Source of the DNA: an uncultured Prevotella sp.
Lineage (GTDB): Bacteria > Bacteroidota > Bacteroidia > Bacteroidales > Bacteroidaceae
NCBI GenBank assembly: GCA_902477645.1
Contig: CABSIA010000147.1
Span: forward strand, 1-7,417
Direction: 5' to 3'
DNA length: 7,417 nucleotides
Every line of letters begins with the position of its first letter. The first letter of the stretch is position 1. Shown in pieces: positions 1 through 5,535 of the stretch. The position numbers and the translations under genes were made by a program. Below the pieces are notes generated by a model. The model searched no databases, had not been told where the DNA came from, and was given only the letters and a program-made list of their open reading frames with translations.

Positions 1-202
1 TGCCCAGAATGTATATCTCCATCTCAAGAATTCCCACCTGCCTTATGCCGTCAAGTATCTCTCTCCAAGAGTGCTGCTCGTCGTGGGCCTCCCTGTAGCG
101 CGCTATAAGCTCCTCATTGTCTCTCAGCTCCAGAGTCTGGCAATACCTCTTTACCGGCACGCCATATTCCTTACGCGCATATCCTGTATTTTTGTTTTCC
201 AT
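1..202 (-). CDS. RhaM-family (DUF718) L-sugar mutarotase, N-terminal part
   Basis: Only the first 67 codons are inside the window; the gene runs off the left edge. The protein matches the L-rhamnose mutarotase family, a small cytoplasmic enzyme of about 105-120 residues that interconverts alpha and beta anomers of L-sugars. Visible family features are the VKRYCQTLEL first strand (residues 17-26), the ARYREAH helix with Y36 and H40 spaced like Tyr18 and His22 of E. coli RhaM, W46, and the strand GILEMEIYILG (57-67). A 16-residue N-terminal extension precedes the usual start; an internal start is possible, but no closer ATG is seen. The start lies 10 nt after the GH29 stop, so the two are almost certainly cotranscribed. 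Related DUF718 proteins sit in oxidative L-fucose clusters (for example in Campylobacter jejuni). Given the neighbours, the substrate here is more likely L-galactose or L-fucose than L-rhamnose; that is inference. Confidence 0.85.
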   Translation of the reverse strand, partial: MENKNTGYARKEYGVPVKRYCQTLELRDNEELIARYREAHDEQHSWREILDGIRQVGILEMEIYILG

Positions 203-212
203 AGCTGCAATG

Positions 213-1871
213 TTATTTTTTTATCTTCAGCACCGGCATTATGGTGTTGCAAGGCTCGGGCAGTGTGACGACAAGGGCATTTGGAGTTCGCTCAAACCTT
301 ACCTTGCCATAGCCGAGAAGCTCTACCTGCTTTATCTCTCCGAGGAACAAATGGCTGTCCTTAGCCAATGCCCTCACAGACATCTTACCGTCTTCGGGCC
401 ATGCCAATGCGCTGACATACAGATATTTGTCTGTCTGCGTGAAGCGTATCTCGCCGCTGCCTGCCTTGGCGTAATTTCCGTCATTGAAACCCTGTGCGTT
501 GATCTTGATATCGGAATCGGCAATAGGCCCCTCGCCAAATTTCGCCCACGGGCGTGTGCCGTAGATACTCTCGCCGTTGACCTTCATCCATGCGCCAAAC
601 TCCTTCAGTATGGCAATCTCCTTCTCGTCGGGTGTGCCGTTGCTGCGAAGGGGCACACTGAGCAGCATGTTGCCGTTTTTCGACACTATGTCGACAAGCA
701 GTTTTGCCACAGTCCTGGCATTTTTATAGTGTCCGCGCTCATATATGCCCGTGTCGTAGTGCCAGCCGCCGATGCAGTTGCAGCACTGCCACGGACGCTC
801 CATGATCTTGTTTGGCGCGCCACGCTCAACATCCCATACAAGCGCCTCTTTCTGCTCCTCGGTAAGAATTTTTCCGAATACCACAGCCTCGTTTCTACCC
901 TTGTTCTGAGCCTCACTGCGGTTGTACATGTGGGCTGCTATCTTCATGCCGGCATCGCTGACAGGATAGAACGGCAGGACTGTGACATCGAAATATATGA
1001 GGTCTGGATTGTAGCGGTTTATGGCGTCGAGTGTGCGGTTGTAGAAATTTGTCACATACTTCCCGGTAGGAGCGCACGCCCCGTTTTCCCATCCCCACTG
1101 ACGGTGTATGGCGCCATTGTCCCAGGTATTGTCGCTAAAGTCATGATTTTGTGCGTAGAGGTTCTGCGGGTCGAGTCCCTTCCACCATTTCTCCGTGCCG
1201 TCGGCATTTGGCTTATAGCCGTCTTCCTTAGTGAGCCACCCGTCGTATCTGACGCCTATCTTGTCGCCTTTGAGATCGAAGCGTCTTGACGGCTCATACC
1301 ATGTCCATGCATGATCGGCATGGAACGAGATACCGAATGGCAGTCCCGCTTTCTTTGCGGCTTTTGCCCATCCGTCGAGAATGTCTCTCTTGGGTCCTAT
1401 GGCCACAGAGTTCCACTCCTGATATTTAGAGTCCCAAAGGTCAAAATTATCATGGTGGTTGCCCAAGGCGAAGAAATAACGCGCTCCGACCACATCCTTA
1501 TAGAAAGCCACCAGCTCATCGGGAGTCCAGTTCTCAGCCTTAAAGAGCGGAAGAATATCCTTAAATCCCACCTCTGAGGGGTGTCCGTAGTGCTCACGGT
1601 GGAAATTGCTCTTATAGTTTCCCTCCATATACAGCTCGCGGGCCATCCAGTCGCCGCTTCCCTCAACACACTGGGGTCCCCAATGCGCCCATATACCGAA
1701 CTTCGCATCACGGAACCATTTCGGGGTCTCATATTTCCGAAGCGACTCCCATGTCGGGTCAAACGAACCGGCCTGCATCGGCTCGTCGGCCTCAGATACC
1801 GGAACTTTGTAGTCTTGCGCCTGCACGGTCATGGCCGTAAGCGCAAAGGCAAGTAAAAAGCTTTTCTTCAT
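213..1871 (-). CDS. Secreted GH29 alpha-L-fucosidase or alpha-L-galactosidase
   Basis: A 552-residue glycoside hydrolase family 29 exo-enzyme that releases terminal alpha-L-fucose, or in some members alpha-L-galactose, with retention of configuration. Residues 1-18 are a type I signal peptide (KK, hydrophobic core, VQA then QD) with no lipobox cysteine, so export to the periplasm is expected. Family motifs are KFGIWAHWGP (57-66), the NHHDNFDLWDS block (138-148), the strand LIYFD (291-295), whose D295 is the likely nucleophile, VERG (348-351) with E349 a candidate acid/base, and the closing SKNGNMLLSVPLRSNGTPDE block (397-416). A beta-sandwich C-terminal domain follows (about 440-552). Oddity: PWQCCNCIGGW at 360-370 has a Cys-Cys-x-Cys cluster where related proteins, as I recall them, read PWQTDTCIG. 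It follows the REP-like element and the truncated GH43 gene and precedes the mutarotase by 10 nt. No TAnnTTTG promoter is visible in its 97-nt leader. Its place beside an L-galactose-type pathway favours alpha-L-galactosidase activity, but fucosidase is equally permitted by the sequence. Confidence 0.92.
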   Translation of the reverse strand: MKKSFLLAFALTAMTVQAQDYKVPVSEADEPMQAGSFDPTWESLRKYETPKWFRDAKFGIWAHWGPQCVEGSGDWMARELYMEGNYKSNFHREHYGHPSEVGFKDILPLFKAENWTPDELVAFYKDVVGARYFFALGNHHDNFDLWDSKYQEWNSVAIGPKRDILDGWAKAAKKAGLPFGISFHADHAWTWYEPSRRFDLKGDKIGVRYDGWLTKEDGYKPNADGTEKWWKGLDPQNLYAQNHDFSDNTWDNGAIHRQWGWENGACAPTGKYVTNFYNRTLDAINRYNPDLIYFDVTVLPFYPVSDAGMKIAAHMYNRSEAQNKGRNEAVVFGKILTEEQKEALVWDVERGAPNKIMERPWQCCNCIGGWHYDTGIYERGHYKNARTVAKLLVDIVSKNGNMLLSVPLRSNGTPDEKEIAILKEFGAWMKVNGESIYGTRPWAKFGEGPIADSDIKINAQGFNDGNYAKAGSGEIRFTQTDKYLYVSALAWPEDGKMSVRALAKDSHLFLGEIKQVELLGYGKVRFERTPNALVVTLPEPCNTIMPVLKIKK

Positions 1872-1968
1872 TGCTGTTGTCTTGTTTAATTGTTATATAA
1901 TTATATACAGATATGCCTCGTCCGTCATTTTTAGTAATATTTAGAAATAACATAATGCAATTATGCTT

Positions 1969-2054
1969 TTGCCATTACAGGGCGCATTGCCACGAATACC
2001 TGTTACCCAGGGCGACGCCCTGGGCTATGTGCCTGTTGCCCTTTCAGAGCGCAT
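1969..2054. repeat. REP-like palindromic intergenic element
   Basis: Three hairpin-forming units lie in 86 nt. The central one (2006-2024) is a perfect inverted repeat, CCCAGGGCG-A-CGCCCTGGG, with 9-bp arms. It is flanked by two imperfect direct repeats of 19 nt at 1969-1987 and 2036-2054 that share 16 of 19 positions (core TTGCCnTTnCAGnGCGCAT). Each direct repeat contains a small stem of the form GCCnT-n3-AGnGC (1971-1983 and 2038-2050). This layout resembles the abundant GC-rich intergenic repeats of Bacteroidetes, of the REP kind mobilised by RAYT-type transposases; the family link is from memory. It is GC-rich against AT-rich flanks. The right-hand unit supplies the stop codon of the GH43 remnant. 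Between minus-strand genes it could also form an mRNA structure that halts exonucleases or attenuates transcription into GH29. Confidence 0.75.
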
Positions 2055-2409
2055 ACATATATCCGTTAATTGTCGGATAAATATAATATTTCCCATTAGC
2101 AAAGACAGCTTTGCTTGGCGCCCAGTATTTTTCATTCTTTGCCGATGGAAAATAACTGCCTTCAAAACTCCAGTGTACGAAATCCTTAGATTTCCACACC
2201 ACAGGTGGCCCGGATGTCTCCAGTCCTCTGCCATATCCGTCAGTTGTTGCGTAGCAATAGAAAGTGCCGTTTATTTCTTGAATACTCGCATCGGCAACCA
2301 TGTCTGGAATCAGGGACTTACCAAAAGGATTCTCAACGGCAGTTTGCGATGTTGACAATTCTGGTACCGCAAATATAAACAATAAAAACCATGAAAGTCT
2401 TATTCTCAT
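2044..2409 (-). pseudogene. GH43 glycosidase, 3'-truncated remnant
   Basis: Codes for 121 residues that look like the start of a secreted family 43 glycoside hydrolase. Residues 1-21 are a hydrophobic signal sequence. The mature start NPFGKSLIPDMVADASIQEINGTFYCYAT (27-55) is the first propeller blade, with D40 at the usual catalytic base position. WKSKDFVHWSFEG (72-84) and YWAPSKAVFANGKYYIYPTINGYMY (95-119) are further family motifs. GH43 enzymes normally need 300 or more residues for a five-bladed propeller, so the acid and the pKa-modulating residues are missing. Coding ends at a TGA (2044-2046) that lies within the REP-like element; the last two residues and the stop are element sequence. 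No continuation of GH43 is seen between 2043 and the GH29 start, so the rest has been deleted or replaced. The start lies 57 nt after the dehydrogenase stop. It is most likely inactive. The original activity (arabinofuranosidase, xylosidase or galactosidase type) cannot be told. Confidence 0.8.
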
Positions 2410-2466
2410 ATTATCTAAGTATTAAGGCTGTTATATCATACAGAATATATGCACCCGTTAATGTGG

Positions 2467-3492
2467 CTAACTGTTGAAGTCTACTAATATACGGAACACT
2501 TTGCCCGGGTTCTGGCTCCACCAGGTCATAGTGTCAAGTGCGTCATGGGGCTTGATGACCTTGGTGATAAGTTTGTCTACGGGACAGGTGCCCCGCTCCA
2601 TATAGCGGATTACGGCACGGAAATCTGCGGGAGTGGCATTGCGCGAGCCACGGATATCCAGCTCTTTCTGCACAAACAATTTTGTCTGAAACGACACATC
2701 GGTCTTGGCATATCCGATGTAGACCACACGCCCAGTGAAAGCCACCTCATTGATTGCCATCTGATATGTCGGCGCACAGCCCACAGCCTCTATTACGACA
2801 TCGGGGCCGAAACCTCCGGTTATTGCCATGAGTTGTTCGTGCAGATTACCTCTTGTGCTGTTAATGACGTGCGTAGCTCCGAGACTGTGCGCAATGGCAA
2901 GTTTCTCGTCGTCGATGTCAATGGCTATTACCATAGCGCCACGCAAGGCAGACCTCACGACGGCCCCCATACCAACCATGCCGCAACCGATAACCATAAC
3001 CACGTCAATATCTGTGACTTGGGCACGCGACACAGCATGAAAACCTACACTCATAGGCTCTACGATGGCACACGTGCGCACGTCGAGCTGTCCCGCAGGT
3101 ATCACTTTTTGCCACGGCATTGCGAGATACTCCGTCATTGCCCCGTTGCGCTGAACGCCAAGAGTCTCATTGTGCTGGCAGGCATTTACACGACCATTAC
3201 GGCATGATGCGCATTTCCCGCAATTGGTATATGGGTTCACGGTAACAGTCATGCCGGCCGTCAGTGTTTCGGGCACATTTTCGCCAACCTTTACTATCGT
3301 CGCACCAATCTCGTGACCAGGAATTACAGGCATCTTCACCATAGGATTTCTGCCAAGATACGTATTGAGGTCTGAGCCGCAAAATCCTACATAATTCATC
3401 TTCAGCAGCACCTCTCCGGGTGCCAAATTCTCAATATCTGCAATCGTTGTTACTTCGATTTTTCTTTCTCCAATTATTTTTATTGCTTTCAT
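2467..3492 (-). CDS. Zinc-dependent medium-chain dehydrogenase, probable L-galactonate 5-dehydrogenase
   Basis: A 341-residue cytoplasmic alcohol dehydrogenase of the zinc MDR superfamily, normal length. Catalytic zinc ligands are C38 (GFCGSD), H60-E61 (PGHE) and E145 (IVEPMSVG). The structural zinc site is C91, C94, C97 and C105. The Rossmann fold shows GCGMVG (169-174), and Asp192 near the end of the second strand predicts NAD rather than NADP. The RspB/sorbitol/idonate dehydrogenase branch fits oxidation of a secondary alcohol on an open-chain sugar acid. In the B. vulgatus L-galactose pathway an enzyme of this role oxidises L-galactonate to D-tagaturonate; beside an AKR dehydrogenase and a COG3618 lactonase, that is the preferred role. 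Alternatives are another aldonate or a deoxy-ketofuconate dehydrogenase. Its ATG overlaps the lactonase stop (ATGA, 3489-3492), implying translational coupling. The family is certain; the substrate is inferred from context. Confidence 0.88.
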   Translation of the reverse strand: MKAIKIIGERKIEVTTIADIENLAPGEVLLKMNYVGFCGSDLNTYLGRNPMVKMPVIPGHEIGATIVKVGENVPETLTAGMTVTVNPYTNCGKCASCRNGRVNACQHNETLGVQRNGAMTEYLAMPWQKVIPAGQLDVRTCAIVEPMSVGFHAVSRAQVTDIDVVMVIGCGMVGMGAVVRSALRGAMVIAIDIDDEKLAIAHSLGATHVINSTRGNLHEQLMAITGGFGPDVVIEAVGCAPTYQMAINEVAFTGRVVYIGYAKTDVSFQTKLFVQKELDIRGSRNATPADFRAVIRYMERGTCPVDKLITKVIKPHDALDTMTWWSQNPGKVFRILVDFNS

Positions 3493-4373
3493 TCTGACAT
3501 GTTTTTTATATACGGTAAATTTATTATGTTTTCTATTTCGTAGAACCGCTGGGCATTTTTTCCGAGAAAAGCCTCTTTCTCTTCCGTGGTCAGCTCACCG
3601 GTTTTCAGTATAAAGTCGTACGACATACGGTATGTTATTGCTGTTATCGTGCGTGGATAGTCGCTGCCCCACATCAGTCTGTCGATGCCTACCCAACCGG
3701 CAGCCTCACGGATGCTCTTGACAGCAGACGGGAAAGGATAAAACTCACTGTTGTAGAGCCATGTTATGCCTCCTGACTCTATCATGACGTTTTCTCCAAG
3801 CCGTGCCAGCATCACCTGGCTTTTGAACGACGGCGTTGTCACCATGCCAAAATGTCCGATGGCAATTTTCAGCCGTGGGCATTCCTGTATTATCTCTCCC
3901 ATCTCTGCTATCTGGCCGGCATCGTCGGCCAGACACATGGAAAGTATCATGCCATGCTGTTCCATATACTTGAACATTGGCAGCAAGGCTGCAAGAGGTG
4001 CCCTAAGACGATGGCCCGGCACAGCAATGCCTTTCAGTCCTGCCGCAAATGCCGATGATGCCCCGGCAACAGTTGTCGCCATGCCCATACAGAAGAAACG
4101 GTGTGGATATTGCTTCTGTACTGCTGTGAGATATTCGTTTTGGTTACCATCGATAACTTCCTGCACTACCACAGCCGCCGATACCTGGGCATAGTCCATA
4201 TTGCTTAGGAAAACTTCCGCTGTGTTTCTGCCGTCAATCATAAATGGCGGCAGCATTTGCACCTCCTCATCCATAAATACGCTTCTGCCATTCTTGAGTG
4301 AGAGGATGCGCTTGCCGTCTATCCAAGTGTCCTGTTTGAGCCACAAGTGTGAGTGTGCGTCTATAATATTCAT
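3489..4373 (-). CDS. COG3618 amidohydrolase, probable L-galactono/L-fucono-1,5-lactonase
   Basis: A 294-residue TIM-barrel hydrolase of the Amidohydrolase_2 (COG3618) group, cytoplasmic, with no signal peptide. Metal and active-site motifs are IDAHSHLW (4-11; H7 and H9), IGHFG (172-176; H174) and MWGSDYP (234-240; D238, the proton-shuttling Asp). Characterised members hydrolyse sugar lactones, including L-fucono-1,5-lactone and L-galactono-1,5-lactone. Here it would open the lactone made by the upstream dehydrogenase and pass the acid to the downstream one. The gene starts 18 nt after the AKR stop; AGAGG just before ATG is a possible but very close ribosome site. The stop overlaps the next start by ATGA. 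The lactonase function is well supported by family and neighbours; L-galactono versus L-fucono preference is not resolved. Confidence 0.88.
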   Translation of the reverse strand: MNIIDAHSHLWLKQDTWIDGKRILSLKNGRSVFMDEEVQMLPPFMIDGRNTAEVFLSNMDYAQVSAAVVVQEVIDGNQNEYLTAVQKQYPHRFFCMGMATTVAGASSAFAAGLKGIAVPGHRLRAPLAALLPMFKYMEQHGMILSMCLADDAGQIAEMGEIIQECPRLKIAIGHFGMVTTPSFKSQVMLARLGENVMIESGGITWLYNSEFYPFPSAVKSIREAAGWVGIDRLMWGSDYPRTITAITYRMSYDFILKTGELTTEEKEAFLGKNAQRFYEIENIINLPYIKNMSE

Positions 4374-4391
4374 GGCCTCTATATTTTTTAA

Positions 4392-5339
4392 CTACGAGTT
4401 GGCCCAGCTTACTCTCTTCTGGTCGCCTATAATCTCTCTCACCCTCTCTATCAGAAGCCAGTCTGGTTCTTCGTTTGCCCACTCTATATTGCGTCTCACG
4501 TTGGCGGGATTGGCAGATGAGAACAGCGTGCTGGCAATGCGCGGATTGCTCACCGAGTACTGTACGGCGAGTTTCTCTATAGGGTAATTATGCTCTTTGC
4601 AAAGTCTGGCAGCTTTAGCGCAAGCCTCTACCAAAGGCCGCGGGGCAGGATGCCAGCTTGGAACTCCACGTTCGGAGAGCAGCCCCATGCTGAGTGGTGA
4701 GGCATTGACCACACCAACATGTTTGCTCTCAAAATAATCAAGAAAGTCCACCAGCTTATCATCATTCAGGCTGAAATGGCAGAAGTTGAGCACGCTTTCC
4801 ACAACACCTTCCTCACTGTGGTCTATGACCCATTTCAGATTTTCCAGCTGAAGGTCTGTTATGCCTACATGTCCCACCACGCCTTTCTTCTTCAGCTCGA
4901 CAAGGGCGGGCAGAGTCTCATCCACCACTTTCTGCAACCCTCCGGGAAGCGAGGCCTGAAACTCTATGTCGTGCACATTAATAAGATCTATGTAGTCTAT
5001 GCCGAGCCTCTCCATGCTCTCATACACGCTCTCCTTGGCGCGCTGTGCGGAATAGTCCCAATAGTTTACGCCATCCTTGCCATAACGTCCAACTTTTGTC
5101 GACAGATAATATTTGTCTCTCGGTATCTGGCGCAGAGCCTTTCCTAAGACGGTCTCAGCCTTCAGGTGCCCATAATAGGGCGACACATCGATGAAATTTA
5201 TGCCGCCATCTATGGCTGCAAACACGGCGTTGATGCCTTCCTCCTCCTTAATTCCATGGAAAACGCCACCCAACGACGAGGCTCCGAAGCCAAGATTTGA
5301 GACACGCATTCCTGTTTTTCCAATTTCGTTGTAAACCAT
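4392..5339 (-). CDS. Aldo-keto reductase, probable L-galactose/L-fucose 1-dehydrogenase
   Basis: A 315-residue (alpha/beta)8-barrel aldo-keto reductase. The catalytic tetrad is intact: D51 and Y56 (FIDVSPYYG, 49-57), K82 (STKVGRYG, 80-87) and H123 (NVHD, 121-124). The overall text, including GKTGMRVSNLGFGASSLGG near the N-terminus, SPYYGHLKAETVLGKAL and the RLGIDYIDLINVHDIEF block, closely resembles plant L-galactose dehydrogenase and bacterial D-threo-aldose (L-fucose) dehydrogenases. These oxidise C1 of the pyranose to a 1,5-lactone with NAD(P). It is the first gene of the minus-strand train and has its own -7 box about 15 nt upstream of the ATG, giving a very short leader. Next comes the lactonase that would use its product. 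L-galactose is preferred because the following dehydrogenase completes the known route to D-tagaturonate, but L-fucose is likely also accepted. Confidence 0.88.
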   Translation of the reverse strand: MVYNEIGKTGMRVSNLGFGASSLGGVFHGIKEEEGINAVFAAIDGGINFIDVSPYYGHLKAETVLGKALRQIPRDKYYLSTKVGRYGKDGVNYWDYSAQRAKESVYESMERLGIDYIDLINVHDIEFQASLPGGLQKVVDETLPALVELKKKGVVGHVGITDLQLENLKWVIDHSEEGVVESVLNFCHFSLNDDKLVDFLDYFESKHVGVVNASPLSMGLLSERGVPSWHPAPRPLVEACAKAARLCKEHNYPIEKLAVQYSVSNPRIASTLFSSANPANVRRNIEWANEEPDWLLIERVREIIGDQKRVSWANS

Positions 5340-5354
5340 ATCTTAAATTTTTGG

Positions 5355-5362
5355 CAAATATA
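5355..5362 (-). promoter_or_regulatory. -7 promoter box of the catabolic operon
   Basis: Read on the minus strand, this is TATATTTG, a full match to the Bacteroidetes sigma-ABfr -7 consensus TAnnTTTG. Transcription would begin near 5350, leaving only about ten untranslated bases before the AKR ATG. At the expected -33 position (about 5381-5389) only a weak GGTTC is seen rather than TTTG or TTG. A poor -33 element fits a promoter that depends on an activator. Confidence 0.6.
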
Positions 5363-5367
5363 GTAAA

Positions 5368-5383
5368 TTCAGAAATATCTGAA
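5368..5383. promoter_or_regulatory. Perfect inverted repeat in the AKR promoter spacer (candidate operator)
   Basis: TTCAGA-AATA-TCTGAA has 6-bp perfect arms and a 4-nt centre. It lies directly upstream of the AKR -7 box and fills the space up to the -33 region, where a bound dimer would block or reshape RNA polymerase binding. It could serve a second regulator, since AraC-type proteins more often use direct repeats. A chance palindrome in AT-rich DNA is not excluded. Confidence 0.4.
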
Positions 5384-5392
5384 CCATGGTAA

Positions 5393-5475
5393 AAAAGACT
5401 TTATAGAGTAAAAAATCGACTTTCATAAGCAAAAACGATAAATCGACATTGAAATATGGTAATTTATCGACTTTT
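5393..5475. promoter_or_regulatory. ATCGAC direct-repeat array, candidate AraC-family binding sites
   Basis: ATCGAC occurs three times in the same orientation, at 5415-5420, 5442-5447 and 5466-5471, each within a wwwATCGACwTT context. A fourth degenerate copy (AAAAGACTTT) lies around 5393-5402. GAC-to-GAC spacings are 21, 27 and 24 nt, close to two or two and a half helical turns, as expected for tandem AraC-type half-sites. Superimposed is an 8-bp inverted repeat, CGATAAAT (5436-5443) with ATTTATCG (5462-5469). The last copy sits at about -41 to -46 of the regulator promoter, and the degenerate copy at about -47 of the AKR promoter, so one array could serve both directions. Confidence 0.5.
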
Positions 5476-5477
5476 AC

Positions 5478-5508
5478 TTGCCAATAAACACAGAAAAATG
5501 TAACTTTG
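5478..5508 (+). promoter_or_regulatory. Promoter of the AraC-family regulator
   Basis: TAACTTTG at 5501-5508 matches the Bacteroidetes -7 consensus TAnnTTTG exactly. TTG at 5478-5480 lies 20 nt upstream as a -33 element. Transcription should start near 5512. This rules out the in-frame TTG at 5506, which lies inside the -7 box, and supports ATG 5536 as the start codon with a leader of about 24 nt. Confidence 0.7.
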
Positions 5509-5535
5509 CAGAAGAACAAATATTCTTCAACGTCA

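Noticed and set aside
117..1289. Long plus-strand open frame (390 codons) opposite the GH29 gene
   Set aside because: It lies antisense to a gene with clear GH29 motifs and a signal peptide; its translation shows no recognisable family and it arises from the codon bias of the real gene.
1894..1907. Perfect 14-nt palindrome TATATAATTATATA in the GH29 leader
   Set aside because: It is simple A/T sequence in an AT-rich leader, where such palindromes arise by chance; no second copy or promoter box is linked to it.
2545..3207. Plus-strand open frame of 220 codons opposite the zinc dehydrogenase
   Set aside because: It is antisense to a gene with all zinc ligands and the Rossmann motif in place; no family features, promoter or ribosome site support it.
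1..5339. Canonical fucose isomerase/kinase/aldolase (FucI-FucK-FucA) pathway
   Set aside because: None of those families is present in the window; the enzymes seen are oxidative (dehydrogenase, lactonase, dehydrogenase).
5506..5535. TTG at 5506 as start of the AraC-family gene
   Set aside because: The codon is part of the TAACTTTG -7 box, so it lies upstream of the expected transcription start; ATG 5536 gives a normal regulator length.
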